6,127 nt of DNA from Draconibacterium sp. (GCA_015493625.1 WGCT01000397.1:1-6127), one strand, 5' to 3'. Positions 1-6,127 are shown, counted from the stretch's first letter. Made by a program: numbers and translations. The notes: generated from the sequence alone by a model not told the origin.

Positions 1-70
1 CTGATGAAAAAACGACATTTTTTCTGATTTATTACTTTTCAGCTAAATATTTTTATGAAACAATATCTGC

Positions 71-90
71 AAAAAGCTCGACAAGTTTTT
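71..90 (-). terminator. Weak hairpin after the receptor gene, possible terminator
   Basis: The 20 bases immediately after the receptor stop region fold as AAAAA paired with TTTTT plus an inner CT/AG and one bulged base, with a short loop. The stem is only about 7 bp and mostly A-T. It sits where a terminator is expected, but the energy would be poor. No gene is visible in the remaining leftmost bases (1-70). Confidence 0.2.
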
Positions 91-94
91 ACTG

Positions 95-2521
95 TTAAAA
101 TTTTGCGTTAAGCGAAACAATAAAATTTATTCCGGGTGAAACCATTCCCGATGAATAAGCCCTGTATCGTTTGTCGAGGATATTTTCCACACCTCCGCCA
201 ACTATTAATTTTTGATTGATTTTATAATTCGATTTCAGATTTATGGTGTACCACGACGGTGAATAGGGACGTCCGTTTTCGTCGGGAAGATAGATGTGTG
301 GTTTTGCCTGTTCCGATTTTGCCAATTCATAATTCTCCAGTTTTCCACTGTAATCGACATACAAATCGAAAAACAATTTTTGCTTTTCGTAAATTAAGTG
401 AGAAGTGCCGAAAACCGGAGGAACGTGGCGTACAGGTAGCCCGTCGGAATTTTTCCCTTTGGTAACCGTAAAGTTATTATGGGTGCGCAATACGTTGTTA
501 ATAATGTATTCGAATGTTAAATTCGCCCCGTAAATTATTGCCGATTCGGCATTTACGAGTGCTTCAACATTGCTCATCATTCCGTCGTACACTATCGAAT
601 CCTGCCCGTTCAGTTCAAAGTTCCGACGTACCATCGCATCTTTTAACCATGTATAAAATCCGGTGATTTCAATCTTTGCTTTTCCAAAATAACTCCGAAT
701 AATATTTAACTCCACATTTCTTGCATACTCGGGTTTTAACTCCGGATTGGGAACAATAACATTTCCCGGCTCCGAGTCGAAAACCTTAGCTACATCGTCG
801 ATGTTTGGCGAACGAAATCCGGTAGCCGTGTGTATATTAATTTGCCACTCTTTGGTTGGGTGCCACACAATTCCCAAATTTCCATTAAAGGCGGAGTTTT
901 TCAGGTTAAATCCATCGAAGGGGAAGTTGTAAAACTGTTTATCGAACTCGCCCTTTAAATGCGTATAAGTAAACCGCGACCCCAAATGAAAAATAAATTG
1001 CGAACTCAAAATATATTTAAACGAATAATATCCGGCCACACTTCTGTAGGTAGATTCATTGGGATACCGCGATGCAATTTTAGTACGTACACCGGTGAGT
1101 AAATCTTCGGAAGTTCCGGCTGAATTTACTTTGTTTGTATTGGCTTCTAGTCCGTAAAATAGTGTGCTTCGTTTGTTGAACGACTTTGCAAAATCGAGAT
1201 TTATCGAAAAAACAGCCACATTCTCGGTACGACTTCGCAAATGTTCGCTATTTCGTTTCCGGTCGTGGCGGCTTTCTGAATAGTTCTGATAGCCGGTAAG
1301 TAAAACAAGTTTATCGAAAATAATATGCTCTTTTTTATATTGAGCCTGCCCCGAAACAAGTGTCCATTTTTGTGGACCATAAAACCATTCGGCATATTTT
1401 AACGTCTTATTTTTATATTGAATAAGGCGGTCGTAACGCGGAATATCCGAAGTTTGGGAGTGATGTGCACTCAATATAAAATCGATATTCTCGTTTGGGC
1501 GAAACCTAATTTTCCCTAAAACATTAAGTTGACTGTACCCTGTATATTTCTGAATGAGACTATTTTTGTTTTGAATGATATTATCAGTTCCGGTAAATTT
1601 ATTATCCGAAACATATTCAGGTCGCAAATACTGTTCGGGGCCGTTGGCTCCCATCCTTAAATCGTTGAATTTAGTGTATGTTGAGCTAACAATTGCTGCC
1701 CATTTTTTCGACCCGAATGCGTAGGTTCCATGTATCGTTTTTTCGAAATTGGCACTCGAATAGCGCGAAAAAAATTTCCCCGAATGCTCCCTTTTCTCTG
1801 AAGTGGAGAGTTTTGGTTTTTGTGTGGTAAAACACATTACCCCTCCCACGGCATCGCTTCCGTAAATTACCGACCCGGGGCCAAAAACAACTTCTGCATT
1901 TTCAAGACTATTTACATCGAGCGAGATAACATTCTGAATATTGCCACTTCGGTAGATGGCGTTGTTCATTCGTATTCCGTCGACAACAATTAACACACGG
2001 TTGGCAGCAAACCCGCGAATCATCGGACTGCCGCCTCCCATTTGGCTTTTTTGAATAAAAACACCTCCTTTTGTGCCAAGTAAATCGGCAGTAGTTTGCG
2101 GATTAAAATGTAAAATGTCTTCGGTTGAAATCGATTTTATTGTGTGCGGAATTTCGGCTTTCGACTGTTTCCAACGGCTGACCGAAACTACCACTTCGTT
2201 TAGCTTTACGGGGTCTTCGATTAATAAAACAGTGCCCTGTTTTTTAATTTTTTCTTTTGTTGTTGTATAAGGTAAAAACGATGAATGTTTAAAATGGATG
2301 GTACTTTGGCGGGGGAAATTATCGATGGAAGCTTCTCCGCTTTCATTGGTTTGTGTCGAGAACTCGGCAGTAAACAACAGAACTCCCTCTATCGGCATCC
2401 CTGTTTTCCCGTCAACCACGCGAACTGTCTGCCCGGTTATGGCAGAAAAGATAAAAAGCAGCAGTAGTAACGAATAAAGTTTTTTCACTAATTCTAAGGT
2501 AATCTTGTCCGGCGGCTCCAT
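95..2521 (-). CDS. TonB-dependent outer-membrane receptor, heme/hemoglobin-receptor-like, with N-terminal carboxypeptidase-regulatory-like domain
   Basis: This is an outer-membrane beta-barrel importer that would take up a scarce ligand using energy from TonB-ExbB-ExbD. Numbering is from the ATG. Residues 12-30 form a signal peptide (KK, a leucine-rich core, then SAITG before Q31). Residues 31-105 look like the carboxypeptidase-regulatory-like fold common in Bacteroidota receptors. A LNEVVVSV stretch (107-114) opens the plug, which includes GGGSPMIRGF (162-171), VDGIRMNN (180-187) and GSDAVGGVM (221-229). The barrel fills the rest and ends in a terminal Phe. A FRAP-like box (GFRSPNIDD, 568-576), an NPEL box (592-595) and NILDKRYR (780-787) match the heme/hemoglobin receptor branch. 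No His lies between the FRAP-like and NPEL boxes, where heme receptors usually have a ligand, so the substrate is unassigned. The coordinates give the longest ATG frame. A GTG at 2488 is the likelier start, because it gives a clean VKKLYSLLLLL leader and the ATG lies inside a hairpin loop. The gene appears intact. Confidence 0.93.
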   Translation of the reverse strand: MEPPDKITLELVKKLYSLLLLLFIFSAITGQTVRVVDGKTGMPIEGVLLFTAEFSTQTNESGEASIDNFPRQSTIHFKHSSFLPYTTTKEKIKKQGTVLLIEDPVKLNEVVVSVSRWKQSKAEIPHTIKSISTEDILHFNPQTTADLLGTKGGVFIQKSQMGGGSPMIRGFAANRVLIVVDGIRMNNAIYRSGNIQNVISLDVNSLENAEVVFGPGSVIYGSDAVGGVMCFTTQKPKLSTSEKREHSGKFFSRYSSANFEKTIHGTYAFGSKKWAAIVSSTYTKFNDLRMGANGPEQYLRPEYVSDNKFTGTDNIIQNKNSLIQKYTGYSQLNVLGKIRFRPNENIDFILSAHHSQTSDIPRYDRLIQYKNKTLKYAEWFYGPQKWTLVSGQAQYKKEHIIFDKLVLLTGYQNYSESRHDRKRNSEHLRSRTENVAVFSINLDFAKSFNKRSTLFYGLEANTNKVNSAGTSEDLLTGVRTKIASRYPNESTYRSVAGYYSFKYILSSQFIFHLGSRFTYTHLKGEFDKQFYNFPFDGFNLKNSAFNGNLGIVWHPTKEWQINIHTATGFRSPNIDDVAKVFDSEPGNVIVPNPELKPEYARNVELNIIRSYFGKAKIEITGFYTWLKDAMVRRNFELNGQDSIVYDGMMSNVEALVNAESAIIYGANLTFEYIINNVLRTHNNFTVTKGKNSDGLPVRHVPPVFGTSHLIYEKQKLFFDLYVDYSGKLENYELAKSEQAKPHIYLPDENGRPYSPSWYTINLKSNYKINQKLIVGGGVENILDKRYRAYSSGMVSPGINFIVSLNAKF

Positions 2522-2550
2522 TACAAAAATCGCGCCAGCAAGAGATTCCC
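2498..2550 (-). promoter_or_regulatory. Imperfect stem-loop in the receptor leader
   Basis: The arms 2534-2550 and 2498-2514 are almost fully complementary. Read on the plus strand, the left arm GGTAATCTTGTCCGGCG matches the reverse complement of the other arm except for a two-base bulge, a one-base bulge, one wobble pair and one mismatch. The loop (2515-2533) contains the upstream ATG of the receptor, and the 3' arm ends 9 nt before the alternative GTG start. Neither strand has a T-run after the hairpin, so it is not a standard intrinsic terminator. It could be an RNA leader that influences translation of the receptor, or a decayed palindromic repeat. The pairing is seen in the sequence; the function is inference. 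Confidence 0.5.
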
Positions 2551-2574
2551 AGAATTTTATGAAACTATTAGTGT

Positions 2575-3183
2575 TTAGCTGTACGAATTCAGTTTGCTCA
2601 AATATTTTCCAATAATATCGAATTCAGTATTAATTACCGAGCCCACTTTAAATGTATGAAAGTTGGTTACCTCCTGAGTAAATGGAATAATTGCCACCTG
2701 AAACGAATTGTCTTTTGAGTTGACCACGGTTAGACTTACGCCATTAACGGTTACCGACCCTTTTTCTACGGTCATATAACCTTTTTTAGCCATCTCTTTG
2801 TCGAACTTGTATTCGAATGTGTAGTACCAACTTCCGTCGGCCTCGTCTATTTTTACGCAGGTTGCTGTCTGGTCAACGTGCCCTTGAACAATGTGACCGT
2901 CTAATCGGCCATTCATCATCATACTTCGTTCGAGGTTTACTTTCGAACCAACTTCGAGCAGGCCTAGGTTTGTTTTTAAAAGGGTCTCTAAAATGGCTGT
3001 AACTTTATATGTTTTAGCGGTTTTATTTACATCAACTACAGTTAAACAAACGCCATTGTGCGACAAACTCTGATCTATTTTTAATTCATCGACAAACGAG
3101 CAGGTTAACGTAAAATGCACATTCTCCTGCTCTTTCTCAATTTTTACTACTGTTCCGTATTCTTCTACTATTCCTGAAAACAT
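2575..3183 (-). CDS. ribE: Riboflavin synthase, alpha subunit
   Basis: The enzyme joins two molecules of 6,7-dimethyl-8-ribityllumazine to give riboflavin and a pyrimidinedione that is recycled, the last step of riboflavin synthesis in the cytosol. The 202-residue length is normal. The protein begins MFSGIVEEYG, the family signature start, which fixes the ATG. Two tandem lumazine-binding halves are visible: residues 1-97, with SHNGVCLTV (41-49, Cys46), and 98-195, with VNGVSLTVVN (146-155). The GHIVQGH motif (96-102) supplies the two conserved histidines near the domain junction, and the C-terminus has the usual EFDIIGKY. Phe2, Ser41, Cys46 and His102 are in the places expected for the N-terminal active-site half. 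It lies 169 nt after cysS and 53 nt before the receptor ATG. No FMN riboswitch is visible upstream. Some species call this gene ribC. Confidence 0.97.
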   Translation of the reverse strand: MFSGIVEEYGTVVKIEKEQENVHFTLTCSFVDELKIDQSLSHNGVCLTVVDVNKTAKTYKVTAILETLLKTNLGLLEVGSKVNLERSMMMNGRLDGHIVQGHVDQTATCVKIDEADGSWYYTFEYKFDKEMAKKGYMTVEKGSVTVNGVSLTVVNSKDNSFQVAIIPFTQEVTNFHTFKVGSVINTEFDIIGKYLSKLNSYS

Positions 3184-3202
3184 ATCGTTATAAAATAAGC
3201 CC

Positions 3203-3243
3203 GCTCTTGCTCTTCTGTATGTCGACGAAGAGAAAAAGAGAGC
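3203..3243 (-). promoter_or_regulatory. Two-tier stem-loop in the ribE leader
   Basis: A perfect 6-bp inner stem (GAAGAG 3227-3232 with CTCTTC 3210-3215, 11-nt loop) is stacked on a 5-bp outer stem (AGAGC 3239-3243 with GCTCT 3203-3207) across an asymmetric internal loop. The structure ends 19 nt before the ribE ATG. The following minus-strand sequence is AT-rich but has no clean T-run, so a leader element is more likely than a terminator. It lacks the conserved core of the FMN (RFN) riboswitch. Its role is not known. Confidence 0.35.
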
Positions 3244-3288
3244 AGTTTGTAAATTTATTCAAATCAATTATTCTTTTCTATTCCCGGC

Positions 3289-3334
3289 CCTTCTCCTAAA
3301 GTAATTTGCCAAGGAAGTTCTAAAAAAGGGGAGG
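3289..3334. repeat. Pyrimidine/purine dyad in the cysS-ribE gap, possible decayed intergenic repeat
   Basis: On the plus strand CCTTCTCCT (3289-3297) can pair with AGGGGAGG (3327-3334) through 8 bp with one bulge and one wobble, around a loop of about 29 nt. The flank continues as a purine-rich run (ACAGGAGTGG to 3344). CCTCCCC/GGGGAGG dyads like this recur between genes in many Bacteroidota genomes, so this may be a worn copy of one. Only one copy is seen in the window, so the repeat identity is inference. Confidence 0.3.
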
Positions 3335-3352
3335 ACAGGAGTGGTTTTTCGC

Positions 3353-4828
3353 CTATTTTAATTTCCAATCGGCACCCTCTTTTGTATCCTTTATTTCAAT
3401 GCCTATTTGGTTCAATTCGTCGCGAATTTTATCAGCTGTTGCCCACTCTTTGTTCTCTTTTGCCTCTTTTCGCAAGTTCAAGAGCAACTCAATTGTTTCG
3501 CTCAAAATTTCGTTATTGCCTGTGCCTGAACTATTTTCCTCTTTAAAGCCAAGAATATCGAAAATCATATTGTTGTAAAACAACTTTAATTTGCTCAAAT
3601 CGTTGGCCGAAATGGTTTCTGTTCCGGCTTTTATCGAGTTTATCATTTTCACTCCGTCGAACAGGTGTGCAATGGCAACCGGGCTGTTTAAATCGTCGTT
3701 TAAGGCGGAAAAACATTTTTCTTTTAGAACAGAGATATCGACTGTTGATTTATCTGAAGCAACCAATTCGTCGAGTGTTTTTACGGCAGTCATTAATCGC
3801 TCTAGCCCTTTTTGCGATGCTTGCAAAGCTTCATTCGAGAAATCGATGGTGCTGCGGTAGTGCGCTTGCAAAATAAAAAAACGGATGGTCATTGGCGAAT
3901 AGGCCTGATCTAATATTTTATGATTCCCCGTAAAAAGCTCATCGAGTGTAATAAAGTTTCCAAGCGAGCGTGCCATTTTTTGCCCGTTAATGGTAATCAT
4001 ATTGTTGTGCATCCAGTAGCGTACTGCCTCTTCACCCTGGCTAGCTGTCGACTGTGCAATTTCACACTCGTGATGAGGGAAAGTTAAATCCATTCCACCG
4101 CCATGAATATCGAATTTCTCGCCGAGGTATTTTGTGCTCATTACCGAACATTCGAGGTGCCATCCCGGGAATCCGTCACTCCATTTCGATGGCCAGCGCA
4201 TAATGTGCTCCGGTGTTGCTTTTTTCCAAAGAGCAAAATCAAATGAGTTTTTCTTTTCGCTTTGACCGTCCAACTCGCGGGTGTTGGTTTTTATATCGTC
4301 GAGATTTCTCCCCGACAACTTTCCGTAGTTGTATTTCTCGTTGTATTTTTCCACATCGAAATAGACCGAACCGTTAGCTTCGTAGGCAAAACCATTCTTT
4401 AAAATTGAATCGACCATCTGCTGCTGCTCAATTATATGACCCGATGCACGTGGTTCTATGCTCGGTGGAAGTACATTCAAATCTTCCATATTTCTATGAA
4501 ATGTATTCATGTATTTCTGTACCACTTCCATGGGCTCTAGCTGCTCCAGCCGGGCTTTTTTTGTAATCTTATCTTCACCCGATTCTTCGGCTTCATTTTC
4601 GAGGTGGCCAACGTCGGTAATGTTGCGAACATACCGGACTTTGTAGCCTAAAAATGTAAGGTATCGGAAAAGTAAATCGAATGTGATATTTGGCCGGGCG
4701 TGCCCTAAATGTGAGTTGCTGTATACCGTTGGGCCACAAACATACAATCCAACTTTTCCTTCTACAAGTGGTTTAAATTCCTCTTTCTTTCGAGTTAGCG
4801 TATTGTAAATTATAACTGAATTTTTCAT
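3353..4828 (-). CDS. cysS: Cysteinyl-tRNA synthetase (cysteine--tRNA ligase)
   Basis: This class I aminoacyl-tRNA synthetase activates cysteine with ATP and attaches it to tRNA-Cys in the cytosol. Its 491 residues are slightly longer than the E. coli enzyme (461). The Rossmann catalytic domain has the HIGH motif as HLGH (40-43) and the KMSKS loop as KMARS (284-288). The zinc site that selects cysteine is complete: Cys31 in YVCGPTVY, Cys227 in WHLECSVMS, and His252 and Glu256 in FPHHECE. A DALR-like helical domain follows (about 330-430), and the C-terminus keeps the family pattern [18 protein letters not shown] (460-477) ending in GADWKLK. A low-complexity linker ([10 protein letters not shown], 431-440) separates these parts. 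The ATG start gives the usual short lead-in to the catalytic core ([18 protein letters not shown]). It lies 83 nt after lspA; no clear promoter or terminator was recognised in that gap. The gene is intact. Confidence 0.98.
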   Translation of the reverse strand: MKNSVIIYNTLTRKKEEFKPLVEGKVGLYVCGPTVYSNSHLGHARPNITFDLLFRYLTFLGYKVRYVRNITDVGHLENEAEESGEDKITKKARLEQLEPMEVVQKYMNTFHRNMEDLNVLPPSIEPRASGHIIEQQQMVDSILKNGFAYEANGSVYFDVEKYNEKYNYGKLSGRNLDDIKTNTRELDGQSEKKNSFDFALWKKATPEHIMRWPSKWSDGFPGWHLECSVMSTKYLGEKFDIHGGGMDLTFPHHECEIAQSTASQGEEAVRYWMHNNMITINGQKMARSLGNFITLDELFTGNHKILDQAYSPMTIRFFILQAHYRSTIDFSNEALQASQKGLERLMTAVKTLDELVASDKSTVDISVLKEKCFSALNDDLNSPVAIAHLFDGVKMINSIKAGTETISANDLSKLKLFYNNMIFDILGFKEENSSGTGNNEILSETIELLLNLRKEAKENKEWATADKIRDELNQIGIEIKDTKEGADWKLK

Positions 4829-4911
4829 TCTATTTTATATGAAAACGTTTATACAAAAACGAACTGACAATTTTTTAAAGTGTTATTTGTTCCTTATTCT
4901 CAATGTTGAGT

Positions 4912-5577
4912 TTAATGAATTGAGTTAACTTCCGGTTCGGTTTCTTTAATTGTTTCGCTTGCCTTCTCACTTTTTTTACTAAAATAGCCACGATAAAAAA
5001 GTAAGATTAACGATATTCCGATTGTAATTGACGAATCGGCAATATTAAAAACCGGTCGGAAAAATATAAACGGGTCTCCTCCCAAATAGGGTATCCATTC
5101 CGGATATCGTCCTTCTAAAAGTGGGAAATAAAGCATGTCAACTACCCGTCCGTGCAAAAAGCCGGCATAACCGCCGCCTTCGGGGAAAAGAGTTGCTAAT
5201 TGCCCGTAACTATCGGTAAAAATTAAGCCATAAAACAGGCTGTCGATGATGTTGCCAATTGCACCGGCAAAAATAAGTGCAATGCTAACAACAAATCCAA
5301 ACGGGACATCTTTTTGTTTAGCGAGTTTAAACAGATACCACCCAATTGCAACAACTGCAAAAATACGGAATACACTTAAAAATAGTTTCCCGTATTCGCC
5401 GGCAAATTCAAACCCAAATGCCATTCCGTTATTTTCAACAAAATGAAGGATAAACCAGTTTTTAAAAATTATAATTTCGTCGCCAAGCGACATGGTGGTT
5501 TTGATCCATATTTTTAATGCCTGATCAACAATTAGAATGGCAAAAACAATGATTAACGATTTTGTACTGCGTGACAT
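4912..5577 (-). CDS. lspA: Lipoprotein signal peptidase (signal peptidase II), Bacteroidota form with extended loops
   Basis: This inner-membrane aspartyl protease removes the signal peptide from prolipoproteins after the lipobox cysteine has been diacylated. Four membrane segments are visible at about 7-25, 66-86, 94-117 and 183-198. Conserved motifs in order are VDQALK (17-22), VENNGMAFG (47-55), GAIGNIIDS (105-113), GRVVD (143-147) and FNIADSSI (177-184). Asp147 and Asp181 correspond to the catalytic pair of characterised enzymes. At 221 residues it is much longer than E. coli LspA (164): about 26 extra residues sit between NIID and RVVD (about 114-140), about 13 between VVD and FNIAD, and there is a charged C-terminal tail (199-221). 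The common Arg after NxxD is Ser113. From memory these changes recur in Bacteroidota LspA, so they need not mean loss of function. Its ATG follows a terminator-like hairpin by 12 nt, so its promoter is unclear. Confidence 0.96.
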   Translation of the reverse strand: MSRSTKSLIIVFAILIVDQALKIWIKTTMSLGDEIIIFKNWFILHFVENNGMAFGFEFAGEYGKLFLSVFRIFAVVAIGWYLFKLAKQKDVPFGFVVSIALIFAGAIGNIIDSLFYGLIFTDSYGQLATLFPEGGGYAGFLHGRVVDMLYFPLLEGRYPEWIPYLGGDPFIFFRPVFNIADSSITIGISLILLFYRGYFSKKSEKASETIKETEPEVNSIH

Positions 5578-5589
5578 AAAAGTGCGATT

Positions 5590-5640
5590 AAAAAAAATGC
5601 CCCCCGGAATTCAATAATTGAACCATCGGCAGAGCATTTT
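5590..5640 (-). terminator. Intrinsic terminator after the DksA-like gene, abutting lspA
   Basis: On the minus strand the outer arms GCATTTT (5634-5640 on plus) and AAAATGC (5594-5600 on plus) pair perfectly. Inside, GC-rich bases (CTGCC against CCGGGGGG) can extend the stem with wobble pairs and a mismatch, and a nested hairpin (TTCAA-TTA-TTGAA) caps it. The 3' arm runs straight into eight T residues (minus strand, plus-strand A-run 5590-5597). The hairpin begins 17 nt after the stop codon of the upstream gene. The run ends 12 nt before the lspA ATG, so the element either ends the upstream transcript or acts as an attenuator on read-through into lspA. Confidence 0.7.
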
Positions 5641-5657
5641 CAACTATTTTTTCCGTT

Positions 5658-6035
5658 CTATTTTTGATTCTTTTTTGCAGCTATACAAAGTGTGGCATGT
5701 GGTACTGCACGTAATCGCTCTTTCGAAATTAGCCTGCCTGTATCGCGGCAAATTCCGTAGGTTTTATTCTCGATACGAACCAGTGCAGCTTGTAAATGCT
5801 GAATAAATTTCAACTGTCGCTGAGCCAGTTTTCCGGCTTCCTCTTTCGATAGAGTAGCGGCTCCTTCTTCCAATACTTTAAATGTTGGCGATGTATCCTG
5901 TGTATCATTCCCATCGCTATGAGTTATCGAACCCCGGTACATTTCATAATCCTCCTGAGCAACTCTCAGTTTCTCTTCTATAATTTTCCTGAATTCGTTT
6001 AACTCTTCGTCTGAATATCTATTTGTTGCTGTCAT
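5658..6035 (-). CDS. TraR/DksA-family transcriptional regulator with partial zinc finger
   Basis: Proteins of this family bind RNA polymerase through the secondary channel and change promoter output, often with ppGpp. This copy has 125 residues, shorter than E. coli DksA (151). Residues 8-36 and 52-92 look like the two helices of the coiled coil. The tip between them is acidic and polar (GNDTQDTS, 42-49) and keeps a D-x-x-D pair (Asp44, Asp47), reminiscent of the functional tip aspartates of DksA. The C-terminal finger is degenerate: Cys96 (YGICRDTG) and Cys117 (ATLCIAAK) remain, while the positions of the other two zinc ligands are Thr99 and Ala120. The RLISKERLRAVPHATL segment (101-116) is typical of Bacteroidota members. 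The ATG is the only good start; a purine-rich AGGAGGTGG upstream is too distant to serve it. The next gene is lspA, a common pairing in this phylum. General DksA-like action is likely; the exact role is not shown. Confidence 0.9.
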   Translation of the reverse strand: MTATNRYSDEELNEFRKIIEEKLRVAQEDYEMYRGSITHSDGNDTQDTSPTFKVLEEGAATLSKEEAGKLAQRQLKFIQHLQAALVRIENKTYGICRDTGRLISKERLRAVPHATLCIAAKKNQK

Positions 6036-6103
6036 ATCAAAAAGGGTTTTAATTATTTTCCCACCTCCTAAACAAGGCTCTAAAATTAGTAAAATTTTAA
6101 TAT

Positions 6104-6111
6104 CAAAATTA
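6104..6111 (-). promoter_or_regulatory. Possible Bacteroidota -7 promoter element for the DksA-like gene
   Basis: Read on the minus strand, these bases are TAATTTTG, an exact fit to the Bacteroidota -7 consensus TAnnTTTG. They lie 69-76 nt upstream of the ATG, so the leader would be roughly 60 nt. The partner -33 TTG would fall just beyond the window edge and cannot be checked. The region is AT-rich, so a chance match is possible. A near copy (TAATTTTA) occurs 23 bp downstream at 6081-6088. Confidence 0.35.
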
Positions 6112-6127
6112 GCTCTCTACAGTTTTA

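Noticed and set aside
1..18. Minus-strand ATG with six open codons to the window edge (MSFFHQ)
   Set aside because: Too little sequence to support a gene; it may or may not be the start of the next one.
55..111. Short plus-strand frame of 18 codons (starts MKQYLQKARQ)
   Set aside because: It overlaps the receptor stop, is very short, and has no start signal or recognised family.
259..465. Plus-strand open frame inside the receptor gene
   Set aside because: It lies wholly opposite a well-supported receptor coding region and has no recognisable protein motif. The same reasoning applies to the other plus-strand frames at 747-932, 2073-2270, 2285-2467, 2817-3002, 3591-3876, 5246-5446 and 5618-5806.
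1201..1395. Minus-strand 64-residue open frame within the receptor gene
   Set aside because: It is an out-of-frame shadow of the receptor, which is read continuously through this region with conserved barrel features.
2498..2550. Hairpin in the ribE-receptor gap as an intrinsic terminator
   Set aside because: Neither strand has a T-run after the 3' arm, so it was recorded as a leader structure instead.
2489..2574. Cobalamin riboswitch upstream of the TonB-dependent receptor
   Set aside because: The B12-box and other conserved cobalamin riboswitch segments are absent, and the gap is too short for the full element.
3184..3352. FMN riboswitch upstream of ribE
   Set aside because: The conserved RFN core and its multi-helix arrangement are not seen; only a simple stacked hairpin is present.
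4829..4911. CTCAACATTGAG palindrome and AT-rich sequence between lspA and cysS as a promoter or terminator
   Set aside because: The palindrome can form only a very short stem, no T-run follows it, and no TAnnTTTG element is found at a sensible position.

Overview
The window reads as ordinary chromosome from a member of the Bacteroidota, possibly a marine or gut Bacteroidia (the class is an inference). Three things point there. The TonB-dependent receptor carries an N-terminal carboxypeptidase-regulatory-like domain. The lipoprotein signal peptidase has long extra loops, and the DksA-type protein has a degenerate zinc finger. In addition, the genes lack Shine-Dalgarno sequences at normal spacing, and the one promoter-like element fits the Bacteroidota -7 consensus TAnnTTTG.

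All five genes lie on the minus strand, so transcription runs from right to left. In that order they are: a TraR/DksA-family regulator (6035-5658), lspA (5577-4912), cysS (4828-3353), the riboflavin synthase gene ribE (3183-2575), and a large TonB-dependent outer-membrane receptor (2521-95). None overlap. The gaps are about 80, 83, 169 and 53 nt; the last becomes 86 nt if the receptor starts at its internal GTG. The rightmost 92 nt hold a probable promoter element for the regulator. The leftmost 94 nt hold only a weak hairpin.

The genes are mostly housekeeping: transcriptional control (DksA-like), lipoprotein maturation (LspA), tRNA charging (CysS) and flavin synthesis (RibE). The accessory gene is the receptor, which resembles the heme/hemoglobin-type branch but lacks the barrel histidine expected for heme binding, so its substrate is open. 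There is no obvious single pathway; a DksA-like gene next to lspA is a familiar Bacteroidota arrangement.

The more interesting signals are in the gaps: an intrinsic terminator that ends 12 nt before the lspA start codon, a strong imperfect hairpin that encloses the ATG of the receptor and sits just ahead of a better GTG start, a two-tier stem-loop ahead of ribE, and a pyrimidine/purine dyad after cysS that looks like a decayed intergenic repeat. I saw no CRISPR array, tRNA, rRNA, insertion sequence, phage gene or defence system, and I do not see a new multi-gene system here.
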